In this document: one piece after another, positions 29,027 to 38,170 of the stretch
Numbering within the stretch: the stretch's first letter is position 1
Layout of the letters: every line of letters begins with the position of its first letter
NCBI RefSeq assembly: GCF_014645695.1
Contig: NZ_BMMF01000002.1
Coordinates: forward strand, 395,904 to 459,903
Length of the DNA stretch: 64,000 bases
From: Salinarimonas ramus
GTDB taxonomy: Bacteria; Pseudomonadota; Alphaproteobacteria; Rhizobiales; Beijerinckiaceae
Reading direction: 5' to 3'
Notes under the pieces: generated by a model
The model's input: the letters and a program-made list of their open reading frames with translations, nothing else
Told to the model about the DNA's origin: nothing
Database searches by the model: none
Translations under genes and position numbers: made by a program

Positions 29027-29659
29027 TCAGGCCTCGGCGTGCGCCGCCGCCAGGCGCTCGGCCTCGTCGATGTCCTCCGGCGCGTTGGCGTTGAAGAACG
29101 GATCGACGGGCACGCTCGGCCAGGCGGCGTGCGCGATGCCGTGGCGGGCGGTGAACCGGTCGATTTTGCGCAGGTCCTCGACGACGAGCGCGTGGCGCAA
29201 CGCCTCGCGCAGGGAGACCGGCCACAGCGCGTTGACCGGATGCGTGCGCCCGTCGCTCTCCGCGCAGGCCAGCGACACCCCCGCCGCGGCGCGCGCGGCG
29301 TGGAGCCGCGAGACGAGGTCGCGCGGCGCGAAGGGCGTGTCGGCGGCGAGCGTCACCGCCCATTCCACGTCCGGCCGGTTCGCCGCCGCCCAGTCGAGCC
29401 CCGCGAGCACCCCCGCGAGCGGGCCGGCGAAGCCAGGCACGTCGTCGGCGACGACCGGGAGCCCCGTCTCGGCGAAGCGGGCGGGATCGCCGTTGGCGTT
29501 CAGCACGAGCCCCACGCATTGCGGCGCGAGGCGCTCGATTACGCGCGCGAGGATGGAGCGGCCGCCCACGGTGCGCAGCGGCTTGTCGCCCCCGCCCATG
29601 CGCCGCGCGAGCCCGCCTGCGAGGATGATGCCCAGCGTCGCCGGATATGCCTCACTCAT
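29027..29659 (-). CDS. mobA: Molybdenum cofactor guanylyltransferase
   Basis: 210-residue enzyme transferring GMP from GTP to molybdopterin, giving the MGD cofactor used by formate dehydrogenases and related enzymes. Nucleotide-binding loop [17 protein letters not shown] at residues 11-27, followed by VLNANGD and the Asp-containing TLAADTPF. The ATG at 29659 overlaps the fdhD stop by 8 bp, coupling it to FdhD, which activates the same class of enzymes. Confidence 0.94.
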   Translation of the reverse strand: MSEAYPATLGIILAGGLARRMGGGDKPLRTVGGRSILARVIERLAPQCVGLVLNANGDPARFAETGLPVVADDVPGFAGPLAGVLAGLDWAAANRPDVEWAVTLAADTPFAPRDLVSRLHAARAAAGVSLACAESDGRTHPVNALWPVSLREALRHALVVEDLRKIDRFTARHGIAHAAWPSVPVDPFFNANAPEDIDEAERLAAAHAEA

Positions 29660-30560
29660 CGCCGCCACCCTCGTCCTTCGCACCCTTGCGCCGATGCCGC
29701 GCGCTCTCCTCCTCCACGTAGGAGAGCTCCTGATCGTAGACGATGCGCTCCTCGCCCGAGAGCGCGATGAAGCGCTTGCCGCGCGCCCGCCCGATGAGCG
29801 TGAGCCCGGTCCGCCGCGCGAGATCGACGCCCGACGCCGTGAAGCCGGAGCGCGAGACGAGGACCGGGATGCCCATCCGCACGGTCTTGATCACCATCTC
29901 CGAGGTGAGCCGGCCCGTCGTGTAGAAGATCTTGTCGGCCCCGCTCTCGCCGGCGCGGAACATCCAGCCGGCGATCTTGTCGACGGCATTGTGACGCCCG
30001 ACGTCCTCCATGTAGACGAGCGGACGGTCCTCCCGCGCCAGCACGCAGCCGTGGATCGCGCCCGCTTCCAGGTAGAGCGAGGGCGTCGTGTTGATCGCGT
30101 GCGTGAGGCGGTAGAGCCAGGAGGTGCGAAACGCCACCTGAGGCAGCGCGATCTCGTCGATCGCCTCCATCAGGTCGCCGAACGTCGTGCCCTGGGCGCA
30201 GCCGGAGGTTTGCGTGCGGCGCTTGAGCTTGTCCTCGAAATTCGTCTCGTGGGCGGTACGAACGACGACGACCTCGAGATCCTCGTCGTACTCCACCTCG
30301 GTCACCTCGTCGCGCGGGCCGAGCATGTTCTGGTTCAGGAGGTAGCCGAGCGCGAGGTATTCCGGATGGTCGCCGATCGTCATCATGGTGACGATCTCCT
30401 GCGCATTCAGGTACAGCGTCAGCGCCCGCTCCATGGGGACCGACGTCTCGATCGGCGCGCCGCGCTCGTCGACGCCCGTCACGCGGCGGGTGAGCCGCGG
30501 ATCGCCGGGATCGGGCGCGATGACGAAGGGATTTTCTGACATGCTGATTGGCGTGCTCAT
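29652..30560 (-). CDS. fdhD: Formate dehydrogenase accessory sulfurtransferase FdhD
   Basis: 302-residue protein that passes sulfur to the molybdenum cofactor of formate dehydrogenases. Core motifs: [56 protein letters not shown], and the C-terminal [14 protein letters not shown]. The reactive loop has one Cys (SGCAQG) in place of the CGxC pair of the E. coli protein, as in other alphaproteobacteria. The start is uncertain: ATG at 30560 is used; ATG at 30542 is equally possible. mobA overlaps its end. No formate dehydrogenase gene is in the window. Confidence 0.94.
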   Translation of the reverse strand: MSTPISMSENPFVIAPDPGDPRLTRRVTGVDERGAPIETSVPMERALTLYLNAQEIVTMMTIGDHPEYLALGYLLNQNMLGPRDEVTEVEYDEDLEVVVVRTAHETNFEDKLKRRTQTSGCAQGTTFGDLMEAIDEIALPQVAFRTSWLYRLTHAINTTPSLYLEAGAIHGCVLAREDRPLVYMEDVGRHNAVDKIAGWMFRAGESGADKIFYTTGRLTSEMVIKTVRMGIPVLVSRSGFTASGVDLARRTGLTLIGRARGKRFIALSGEERIVYDQELSYVEEESARHRRKGAKDEGGGDE

Positions 30561-30650
30561 GGCCACACGTTAGCGAAGCCGCCGGCGCCTGTCGCGGGGG
30601 CGGATCGCACAGGCGCGTGCACATACCCGCCCGTTGCGGCGGGTGCGATA

Positions 30651-30717
30651 TTGCAGTAGGCGACGGACGTGCTATCTTGAGGACGGAGTGAGGAGGGAGG
30701 GTCTCCCCTCCCTCCTC
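30651..30717 (+). ncRNA. Candidate promoter followed by a strong 12-bp stem-loop (possible small RNA or leader)
   Basis: TTGCAG (30651-30656) and TATCTT (30673-30678) are 16 bp apart. Twelve bp downstream begins a perfect inverted repeat: GAGGAGGGAGGG (30690-30701), loop TCTC, CCCTCCCTCCTC (30706-30717). The right arm contains CCUCC-type stretches able to pair with Shine-Dalgarno sequences, a feature of some alphaproteobacterial small RNAs. It lacks a T-run after the hairpin, so it is not a standard terminator. Function is speculative. Confidence 0.3.
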
Positions 30718-31038
30718 GTTTCGTCACTTGCCTATGGCCAAGCGGAAGGCGAGCGTCCATCTCGCCTTCCGCACCACCTGCAAGGTGACGGACAGGCTTA
30801 TTCGCGGCAGCAGCCACGACATCGCGATATCCTCCGTACGGTCGGGCGAGGCTCGCGCCCCCGAGGCGCTCGGAGCCTATCTCCGAGCACGGGGCGATGG
30901 ACCGCCCTGGGCTTCCGCCGACCGCATCCCGGCGTTCCAAAGGTTGAACTTCAGTCGTCCGGTATACTCTTGCTCGCCGATCGGAGCGGGCATGACAAGC
31001 CTGCCTGCCACCCGCAATCCTCCGGATGCGGGCGCGCC

Positions 31039-31078
31039 TTGAACCTGCGTCGGAGCCATTATATTAGAGATCTCTAAT
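31039..31078 (+). promoter_or_regulatory. Promoter and overlapping 16-bp palindromic operator of the RND efflux operon
   Basis: TTGAAC (31039-31044) and TATTAG (31062-31067) are 17 bp apart. A perfect palindrome ATTAGAGATCTCTAAT (31063-31078) overlaps the -10 and start region, 25 bp before the adaptor ATG. This is the layout expected for a TetR- or MarR-type repressor site. The TetR-family gene at 36369 is the nearest candidate regulator; the link is inferred. Confidence 0.6.
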
Positions 31079-31102
31079 TCAAATGAGATCCGAGGCTCCG
31101 CC

Positions 31103-32080
31103 ATGTTCCGTGTTCCAAGCCGCCTCCCCCGCGCTGCCGTCGTCGCAGGCGCGCTCGTCGCCCTCGTCTCCGCCGTGCCCGCCCTCGCCGCGCCGCTCGC
31201 ACCCACGACGATCGTCGAGACGAAGGCCGTCTACGGCACGGTGGAGGCGCGCGAACGAGCGCCGGCGCGGGCGCGCATCGGCGGCACGCTCGTCTCGCGG
31301 GACGTCGAGGAGGGCGATCTCGTGGAGCGCGGCCAGGCGATCGGGCGCGTCGTCGACGAGAAGATCGCGCTCCAGCGCGACGCGCTCGAGGCGCGGCTGC
31401 GCTCGCTCGCGGCCGAGCGCGACAATGCCCGCACCGAGCTCGGTCGTGCCGAGGAGCTCGTCAGCCGCGGCGTCTCGACCCAGCAGCGCGTCGACCAATT
31501 GCGCACGCAGGTCCAGGTGCTCGACGGCCAGATCGCGGCGGCCGAGGCCGAGCGCGCCGTGCTCGATCAGCAGACGACCGAGGGCACGATCCTCGCGCCG
31601 ATCGCAGGCCGCGTCGTTTCCGCGCCCGCGACGCCGGGCTCGGTCGTCATGCCCGGCGAGACCGTCGTCACCATCGCCGGCGGCGGCCTCTTCCTGCGGC
31701 TCTCACTGCCCGAGCGTCATGCCGACCTGCTCGAGGAGGGCGCGTCGGTCGCCATCTCGACGAGCGAGGGCACGCACGAGGGCGTCATCGCCAAGGTCTA
31801 TCCGCTCATCGAGAACGGGCGCGTGCAGGCCGACGTCGAAATCGCGGACATCGGCGGCTTCTTCGTCGGCGGGCGCACGCTCGTCGAGGTCCCCGTCGCG
31901 ACCCGCGAAGCGATCGCAATCCCCGTCGATGCCGTGGAGACCCGCGGCGGTCTCGATTTCGTCACCCTCGCCGGCCCCGACGGGCCCCGCGAGGTCGTCG
32001 TTCTCCTCGGCGCGCGCCTGCCCGATGGCGCCGTCGAGATCGTGTCCGGCCTGCGTGCCGGCGACGAGGTGATGCAATGA
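31103..32080 (+). CDS. RND efflux periplasmic adaptor subunit
   Basis: 325-residue membrane-fusion protein. Signal peptide (1-29, ending PALAA), beta-barrel/lipoyl halves (ARIGGTLVSRDVEEGDLVERGQ and GTILAPIAGRVVSAPATPGSVV) flanking an alpha-hairpin (about 85-150, RDALEARLRSLAAERDNARTEL), then the membrane-proximal beta domain. It bridges the inner-membrane pump to an outer-membrane channel. Its stop overlaps the pump start (ATGA at 32077-32080). No TolC-type gene is in the operon. Confidence 0.93.
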   Translation: MFRVPSRLPRAAVVAGALVALVSAVPALAAPLAPTTIVETKAVYGTVEARERAPARARIGGTLVSRDVEEGDLVERGQAIGRVVDEKIALQRDALEARLRSLAAERDNARTELGRAEELVSRGVSTQQRVDQLRTQVQVLDGQIAAAEAERAVLDQQTTEGTILAPIAGRVVSAPATPGSVVMPGETVVTIAGGGLFLRLSLPERHADLLEEGASVAISTSEGTHEGVIAKVYPLIENGRVQADVEIADIGGFFVGGRTLVEVPVATREAIAIPVDAVETRGGLDFVTLAGPDGPREVVVLLGARLPDGAVEIVSGLRAGDEVMQ

Positions 32081-35000
32081 GCACCGCACCCCAGAAGCTC
32101 GGGATCGCCGGCGCGCTGACGCGTGCCTTCGCGACCTCGCCGCTCACCCCGCTCCTGCTCCTCGCCTCCCTGGCGCTCGGCCTCGTCGCGCTGGTGACGC
32201 TGCCGCGCGAGGAGGAGCCGCAGATCTCGGTTCCCATGGTGGACATCCACCTCCAGGCCGCGGGGCTGCGCGCGCAGGACGCCGTCGAGCTCGTCACCGA
32301 GCCGCTCGAGACCATCGTCAAGTCGATCGACGGCGTGGAGCACGTCTATTCGCAGACGCGCGACGACGGCGCCATGGTCACCGCCCGTTTCGAGGTCGGC
32401 ACGCCCTCCGACGACGCGATCCTGCGCGTGCACGAGAAGGTGCGGGCCAATCTCGACCGCATTCCCGTGGGCATACCCGAGCCGCTGATCGTCGGGCGGG
32501 GCATCGACGACGTGGCCATCGTCGTCCTCACCCTCGCTCCCGAGCCCGAGGCGGCGGACCGCTTCACGGCCGCCGATCTCACGCGGATCGCGCGGGAGCT
32601 GCGCGTCGAGGTCTCGAAGATCGAGGATGTCGGCCTAACCTACCTCGTCGGCGAGAAGCCTGTGGAGATCCGCGTTTCGCCCGATCCCGCGCGGCTCGCG
32701 CAGATGGGCGTCACGCTCCAGCAGCTTTCGGGCAAGATCGAGGGCGCCAACCGCGCCTTCCCCGTGGGCCGGGTGCGCGTCGACGGCGGGCAGATCGCGC
32801 TCGCGGCCGGCGAGACCCTGTCGAGCCCCGCCGAGATCGGCAACCTCCTCGTCACCACCCGCGACGGCCGGCCGGTCTACGTCCGCGACGTGGCGGACGT
32901 CGCCTTCGCCTTCGACACGAGCGAGACCTACGTCCTCGACTGGTCGCGCTCGGAGGAAGGCGGCCTCACGGCGGCGCCGGCGGTCTCGCTCGCCGTCGCC
33001 AAGCGCCCCGGCGCCAACGCGGTGGAGATCGCGCACGCCGTGATCGCCCGCGTGGAGGCGCTGGAAGGCTCGCTGGTTCCCGACGGGATCGCGGTGCGCG
33101 TCACCCGGGATTACGGCGAGACGGCGAACGAGAAGGCCAACGAGCTCCTCTTCCACCTGGCGCTCGCGACGGTCTCGATCATCCTGCTCGTCGGCCTCGC
33201 CATCGGCGTGCGCGAGGCGCTCGTCGTCGCCATCGTCATCCCCGTGACGATCCTGCTCACGCTCTTCGCCGCGAACATGATGGGCTACACGCTCAACCGC
33301 GTGAGCCTGTTCGCGCTGATCTTCTCCATCGGCATCCTCGTCGACGACGCCATCGTCGTCATCGAGAACATCGCCCGCCATTGGGGCATGCGCGACGGCC
33401 GCGGCAAGGTCGCGGCGGCGATCGACGCGGTGGCGGAGGTGGGCAATCCCACCATCGTCGCGACGCTCACCGTCGTCGCCGCGCTCCTGCCGATGCTCTT
33501 CGTCTCCGGGCTGATGGGCCCCTACATGAGCCCGATTCCCGCAGTGGCATCGGCTGCGATGATCTTCTCGTTCTTCGTCGCCGTCATGGTGACGCCGTGG
33601 CTGATGGTGAAGCTCGGCCGCGCGCACGGGAGCGAGCACGGGAGCGAGCATGCCGGCGAGAGCGGGCACGGCGCCCATCACGGCGGGCTCCTCGGGCGCG
33701 CCTATGCCGCCGTCGCGCGCCCGCTCCTCGCGAGCCGGGCCCGCGCCATCGCCTTCCTGGCTCTGGTGGGCGTCGCGACGCTCGTCTCGCTCGTGCCCTT
33801 CGCGACCCGCGACGTGACGGTCAAGCTCCTGCCCTTCGACGACAAGCCGGAGCTCTCCGTCGTCGTCGACCTGCCCGAAGGCGCGAGCGTCGAGGAGACG
33901 AACCGCGTCCTCGGCGACCTCGCCCGCGCCCTCGCCGGCATGGAGGAGATCGTCGGCCTCAGGAGCTTCGCCGGCACGGCCGCGCCCTTCGACTTCAACG
34001 GGCTCGTGCGCCACACCTACGTTCGCGCGGAGCCGCAGCTCGGCGAGATCCAGGTCGGCCTCGCGGCCAAGGACGAACGCGCCCGCGCGAGCCACGCCAT
34101 CGCCCTCGACATGCGCGAGCGCCTGGCCGACGTGGCGGTGCCCGCGGGCACGGCGGTGAAGGTCGTCGAGCCTCCGCCCGGCCCGCCGGTCCTCGCGACG
34201 CTGCTCGCGGAGATCTACGGCCCGGACGCCGAGATCCGCCGCGCCGTGGCGGCGCGGGTGCGCGAGGCCTTCGAGGCGGTGCCGTTCGTCGTCGATGTCG
34301 ACGATTCCTTCGGCACGCCCGCCGAGCGCCTGCGCCTCGCCCTCGTCGACGATGCGCTCGAGTTCCACGGCGTCGAGCAGCGCGACGTGTTCGACACGAT
34401 CGGCGCGCTCTACGGCATGCGGACCATGGGCTACTCGCATCGCGGAGAAGGGCGCGCGCCGATCCCGATCACGCTCGCGCGTCCGCGGGCCGAGCGCGTC
34501 GTCGACGAGGCGGCGCTGACGACGCCGATCCCGACGAACCTGCTCCCGGGCGACCGGGGCGTGGTGGAGCTCGGCGACGTCGTCGAGGTGGTGACGGAGC
34601 GCGCCTCCTACCCGATCTTCCGGCGCAACGGACGTCCGGCGGAGATGGTGACGGCGGAGCTCGCAGGCGCCTTCGAGGCCCCGCTCTACGGCATGCTCGC
34701 GGTCGAGGAGCGCCTCGCCGCCATGGATTGGGGGGACCTGCCGCGCCCGGAGATCCGCTATGCCGGCCAGCCCCTCGACGACGCGACGCCGGTCCTGCTC
34801 TGGGACGGGGAATGGGAGGTGACCTACGTCACGTTCCGCGACATGGGCGCGGCCTTCGCCGTGGCGCTGCTCGCGATCTACATCCTCGTCGTCGCACAGT
34901 TCGGCTCGTTCAAGGCGCCGCTCGTCGTTCTGACGCCGGTGCCGCTGACGCTGATCGGCATCGTCTTCGGGCATTGGCTGTTCGGGGCGCCGTTCTCGGC

Positions 35001-35337
35001 CACCTCGATGATCGGCTTCATCGCGCTCGCGGGGATCATCGTGCGAAACTCGATCCTGCTCATCGACTTCATCCGCCACGCGGACCCCGCCGGGCGGACG
35101 CTGGTCGACGTGCTCGTCGAGGCGGGGGCGGTTCGCTTCAAGCCGATCCTGCTCACCGCGCTCGCCGCGATGATCGGGGCGGCGGTGATCCTGTTCGACC
35201 CGATCTTCCAGGGGCTCGCCATCTCGCTGCTCTTCGGGCTGATCTCGTCCACGCTGTTGACGGTTCTGGTCATCCCGGCGATCTACGTGGCCATCAGGGG
35301 CGAGAGCGGGCCGACGACCACCGCGGTGCGGGGGTGA
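32077..35337 (+). CDS. RND-family efflux transporter permease (AcrB/MdtB type)
   Basis: 1086-residue proton-driven pump with 12 membrane helices and two periplasmic loops. TM4 carries the proton-relay Asp pair (GILVDDAIVVIEN, about residues 418-430), and the C-terminal half has FIALAGIIVRNSILLIDFI. An unusual His-rich stretch in the central cytoplasmic linker holds six His in 19 residues (517-535). The group with a single-gene pump plus one adaptor under a repressor usually exports drugs or toxic compounds; the substrate is not predictable here. Confidence 0.93.
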   Translation: MSTAPQKLGIAGALTRAFATSPLTPLLLLASLALGLVALVTLPREEEPQISVPMVDIHLQAAGLRAQDAVELVTEPLETIVKSIDGVEHVYSQTRDDGAMVTARFEVGTPSDDAILRVHEKVRANLDRIPVGIPEPLIVGRGIDDVAIVVLTLAPEPEAADRFTAADLTRIARELRVEVSKIEDVGLTYLVGEKPVEIRVSPDPARLAQMGVTLQQLSGKIEGANRAFPVGRVRVDGGQIALAAGETLSSPAEIGNLLVTTRDGRPVYVRDVADVAFAFDTSETYVLDWSRSEEGGLTAAPAVSLAVAKRPGANAVEIAHAVIARVEALEGSLVPDGIAVRVTRDYGETANEKANELLFHLALATVSIILLVGLAIGVREALVVAIVIPVTILLTLFAANMMGYTLNRVSLFALIFSIGILVDDAIVVIENIARHWGMRDGRGKVAAAIDAVAEVGNPTIVATLTVVAALLPMLFVSGLMGPYMSPIPAVASAAMIFSFFVAVMVTPWLMVKLGRAHGSEHGSEHAGESGHGAHHGGLLGRAYAAVARPLLASRARAIAFLALVGVATLVSLVPFATRDVTVKLLPFDDKPELSVVVDLPEGASVEETNRVLGDLARALAGMEEIVGLRSFAGTAAPFDFNGLVRHTYVRAEPQLGEIQVGLAAKDERARASHAIALDMRERLADVAVPAGTAVKVVEPPPGPPVLATLLAEIYGPDAEIRRAVAARVREAFEAVPFVVDVDDSFGTPAERLRLALVDDALEFHGVEQRDVFDTIGALYGMRTMGYSHRGEGRAPIPITLARPRAERVVDEAALTTPIPTNLLPGDRGVVELGDVVEVVTERASYPIFRRNGRPAEMVTAELAGAFEAPLYGMLAVEERLAAMDWGDLPRPEIRYAGQPLDDATPVLLWDGEWEVTYVTFRDMGAAFAVALLAIYILVVAQFGSFKAPLVVLTPVPLTLIGIVFGHWLFGAPFSATSMIGFIALAGIIVRNSILLIDFIRHADPAGRTLVDVLVEAGAVRFKPILLTALAAMIGAAVILFDPIFQGLAISLLFGLISSTLLTVLVIPAIYVAIRGESGPTTTAVRG

Positions 35338-35372
35338 ACGGCGGCCGGCGGGGAGCGGGGAGGAGACGATCG

Positions 35373-35981
35373 ATGCGACCGCCCTCCCCCACTCCCACCC
35401 CGGTCGACCCCTCGCCGGACCGTTGGCCGATGGTGCGCCCGGCGAGGCTCGAGACCGAGCGGCTCCTCCTGCGGCCCTGGCGCGACGCCGACCTCGCGCC
35501 CTTCGCCGCGCTCAACGCCGATGCGCGCGTGATGGAGCACTTCCCGAGCGTGCTCGATCGCCTCGACAGCGACGCGGCGGCGGGGCGCTTTCGAGCCGCC
35601 TATGCCAGACGCGGCTACGGGCTGTGGGCGGTGGAGGTGAAGGGTGGCGCGCCCTTCATCGGCTTCGCGGGGCTCGCGCCCGCGCCCGACGATCTCCCCT
35701 TCGCACCCGCCATGGAGATCGGCTGGCGGCTCGCCGCGGATCATTGGGGCGTCGGCTACGCCACCGAGGCGGCGCGCGCGGCCCTCGCCTTCGCCTTCGA
35801 GCGCCTGCGCCTGCCCGAGATCGTCAGCTTCACGGTGCCCGAGAACGTCCGCTCCATCGCCGTGATGCGCAAGATCGGTCTCGCCCGCGACCCGGCGGGT
35901 GACTTCCTCATGCCGGCGCGACGGCCGGGACGCGTCGCGCGCCTGCACGTGCTCTACCGCCTGCGCCGTCCGGAAGGCTGA
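35373..35981 (+). CDS. GNAT-family N-acetyltransferase (RimJ/RimL type)
   Basis: 202 residues: LETERLLLRPWRDADLAPFAALNAD at the N-terminus, EIGWRLAADHWGVGYATEAARAAL with the acetyl-CoA pyrophosphate loop (WGVGYATEA), and VPENVRSIAVMRKIGL. These are features of the Acetyltransf_3 subfamily that acetylates protein N-termini or small amines. GGGGAGGAG lies 7 bp before the ATG. 35 bp after the RND pump and 1 bp before the DUF167 gene, so probably the same transcript. Confidence 0.88.
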   Translation: MRPPSPTPTPVDPSPDRWPMVRPARLETERLLLRPWRDADLAPFAALNADARVMEHFPSVLDRLDSDAAAGRFRAAYARRGYGLWAVEVKGGAPFIGFAGLAPAPDDLPFAPAMEIGWRLAADHWGVGYATEAARAALAFAFERLRLPEIVSFTVPENVRSIAVMRKIGLARDPAGDFLMPARRPGRVARLHVLYRLRRPEG

Positions 35982-35982
35982 G

Positions 35983-36276
35983 ATGGCGCGAAAGAAGACG
36001 GCGAAGACGCGCGCGCCCTGGGCGGACGAGGTGGGCGAGACCCTCCTCGTGCGCGTGACGCCAAAGGCCTCCGCCGAGCGCATCGCGCCGGAGCGCGACG
36101 AGACCGGCGCGCTCGTGCTGCGCGTCGCCGTCACCGCCGCGCCGGAGGACGGCAAGGCCAACGCCGCCGTCATCGCGCTCCTCGCCGAGGCGCTCGGCCT
36201 GCCGCGCTCGGCGCTCGCGATCGTACGCGGCGAGACGGCGCGCACGAAGACGATCCGCGTCGCGCACCGCCGCTGA
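35983..36276 (+). CDS. DUF167 family protein (YggU/UPF0235)
   Basis: 97-residue basic protein with the family motif VRVTPKASAERIAP...VLRVAVTAAPEDGKANAAVIALLAEALGLP and GETARTKTIRV. DUF167 proteins are small alpha/beta proteins of unknown biochemical role found across bacteria and eukaryotes. Starts at ATG 35983, one base after the GNAT stop. Confidence 0.92.
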   Translation: MARKKTAKTRAPWADEVGETLLVRVTPKASAERIAPERDETGALVLRVAVTAAPEDGKANAAVIALLAEALGLPRSALAIVRGETARTKTIRVAHRR

Positions 36277-36368
36277 TTCCCGATCGCTTTCGGATTTTAT
36301 GCGGCGTCGCGACGCTTCCCCGTCGCATCTCGTGCGTTATCTTGGCGCTGGAGCCCGAGGAGGAACGC

Positions 36369-37112
36369 ATGACCGACGCCGCCACCAAGCCGGACCGCGA
36401 CGCCATCGTCGAGGCGCTGATGGCGCTCGCCGCCGAGCGGCCGTGGGACGACATCGAGCTCGGCGACATCGTCGAGAAGGCCGGCATCACGCTGGCCGCC
36501 TTCCGCGCCGCCTTTCCCTCGAAGGGCGCCGTGCTCGCGGCCTTCGCTCGCAAGATCGACATGGAGGTGCTCGACGGCACCACCGAGGAGCTCGCCGACG
36601 AGCCCGCCCGCGAGCGGCTCTTCGACGTCTACATGCGCCGCATCGATGCGCTCGCGCCCTACAAGACGGCGCTCAAGCGCATCAATTTCGCGGTGAGGCG
36701 GGACCCGATGACGCTGGCCGCGCTCAACCGCGTGGCATTGAATTCCCAGCGCTTCATGCTGGCGGCGGCGGGCATTCCTACCGAGGATTCGCTCGGGCCC
36801 GTGCGCATCCAGGGCGCCGTGCTCGTCTTCGCCAACGTCATGGAGACCTGGTACGACGACGACAGCCCCGAGCTCGCCCGCACCATGGCGCGCCTCGACC
36901 GCGAGCTGAAGCGCGGCGAGCGCACGATGGAGCGCGTGGGCGACGCCGAGCGCATGCTCGCTCCCGTCCGAGCCCTCGCCGACGCCCTCCTCGACGGCGG
37001 CCGTCGCCTGCGCCGAGACGGCCTGCGCGGCCGCCGCCGCCGCGGCACGGACGACGAGGCGCCGCCCGCGGGCGCAGCGGGCGAGATGGAGGATCCGGCG
37101 GCGGCGATTTGA
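36369..37112 (+). CDS. TetR-family transcriptional regulator
   Basis: 247 residues. N-terminal helix-turn-helix region (DRDAIVEALMALAAERPWDDIELGDIVEKAGITLAAFRAAFPSKGAVL, residues 9-55) of TetR type; the C-terminal half is a helical ligand/dimer domain ending in a basic Arg-rich tail (RRLRRDGLRGRRRR). GAGGAGGAA precedes the ATG at 36369. Its recognition helix is somewhat atypical (AAFRAAFPSKG instead of GTFYRHFPSKE). Candidate repressor for the palindrome at 31063, 5 kb upstream in the same gene group. Confidence 0.82.
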   Translation: MTDAATKPDRDAIVEALMALAAERPWDDIELGDIVEKAGITLAAFRAAFPSKGAVLAAFARKIDMEVLDGTTEELADEPARERLFDVYMRRIDALAPYKTALKRINFAVRRDPMTLAALNRVALNSQRFMLAAAGIPTEDSLGPVRIQGAVLVFANVMETWYDDDSPELARTMARLDRELKRGERTMERVGDAERMLAPVRALADALLDGGRRLRRDGLRGRRRRGTDDEAPPAGAAGEMEDPAAAI

Positions 37113-37279
37113 GCCTGGCGAGGGGCGCGGCAGGATTATTCACGCCTTCGTCCCCCTTCCCATGCGTCCGGCGCAGGTCTCCCCTTGCGGCAGGGCTGCG
37201 GAATCGGGACAATGGCGCCAAAGCAGGCAGCCGTGTTCCCCGAGCCGATCCCCGGCGACGGCCGCTGGAGGGCGTGGCG

Positions 37280-38170
37280 TTGGATTGGGACAAGATCAGG
37301 ATCTTCTTCACCGTCGCGGAGGCGGGCTCGTTCACCCGCGCCGGCGAGGATCTCGGGCTGAGCCAGTCGGCGGTGAGCCGGCAGATCAGCGCGCTCGAGC
37401 GCGACCTGCGCGCGCCGCTCTTCCACCGCCACGCGCGCGGCCTGCTGCTGACCGAGCAGGGCGATCTCCTGTTTCGCGCCGCGCGCGACATGAAGATGCG
37501 CCTCGAGACCACCCGCGCGCGCCTCACCGAGACGGCCGAGCGCCCCTCGGGCGACCTGAAGGTGACGACGACGGTGGGCCTCGGCTCGCTGTGGCTCACC
37601 CAGCGCCTGCCCGAATTCTTCGACCTCTATCCCGAGATCCGCGTGGAGCTCATCCTCTCCAACGAGGAGCTAGACCTCGCCATGCGCGAGGCGGACGTCG
37701 CGATCCGCCTGCGCCAGCCGACGCAGCCGGACCTGATCCAGCGCCGGCTCTTCACGGTGCACTTCCACATCTACGCCTCGACGGGCTACATCAAGCAGTT
37801 CGGCGAGCCCAAGACGCTGGCGGATCTCGACAACCACCGGCTCCTCGCCTTCGGCGGCGACCAGCCCTCCTACCTGCTGGCGGTGCACTGGCTCTCGACG
37901 GCGGGGCGGGACGTGCGCAATCCGCGCCCCTACCATTGCGTGATCAACAACATCTCGGGGCTCAAGACTGCGGTGGAGAGCGGCGCCGGCATCGCCGTGC
38001 TGCCGGACTACGTCGCGGACCAGGACAACGGCCTCGAGCAGATCCTGCGGGACGTCGAGATGCCCTCCCTCGATTCGTACCTCGTCTACGCGGAGGAGAT
38101 GCGCCAGGTGGCGCGGGTGCAGGTGTTCCGGGACTTCCTGGTCTCGAAGGCGCAACGCTGGGCTTACTGA
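37280..38170 (+). CDS. LysR-family transcriptional regulator
   Basis: 296 residues from a TTG start, supported by GGAGGG at 37267-37272 and by homologues that begin (M)DWDK. N-terminal winged helix-turn-helix (IRIFFTVAEAGSFTRAGEDLGLSQSAVSRQISALERDL) and a C-terminal periplasmic-binding-like effector domain (DLKVTTTVGLGSLWLTQRLPEF...). LysR proteins of this group often sit beside trxB in Rhizobiales, but no such gene is here. The target is unknown. Confidence 0.92.
   Translation: MDWDKIRIFFTVAEAGSFTRAGEDLGLSQSAVSRQISALERDLRAPLFHRHARGLLLTEQGDLLFRAARDMKMRLETTRARLTETAERPSGDLKVTTTVGLGSLWLTQRLPEFFDLYPEIRVELILSNEELDLAMREADVAIRLRQPTQPDLIQRRLFTVHFHIYASTGYIKQFGEPKTLADLDNHRLLAFGGDQPSYLLAVHWLSTAGRDVRNPRPYHCVINNISGLKTAVESGAGIAVLPDYVADQDNGLEQILRDVEMPSLDSYLVYAEEMRQVARVQVFRDFLVSKAQRWAY

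Larger units (their letters stand above)
30561..31102. other. Intergenic region without a convincing gene
   Basis: Between fdhD and the RND operon. It contains two inverted repeats (30625-30644 and 30690-30717), a candidate promoter (30651-30678) and the RND promoter/operator (31039-31078). Open frames on + (for example from 30734) show no recognisable family and poor composition, so none is called. Composition is less GC-rich than the coding neighbours near 30960-31085. Confidence 0.6.

Noticed and set aside
30734..31042. Plus-strand open frame of about 100 codons starting MAKRKASVHLAFR
   Set aside because: No recognisable family, no SD, and irregular composition; it lies in a region better explained by regulatory structure.
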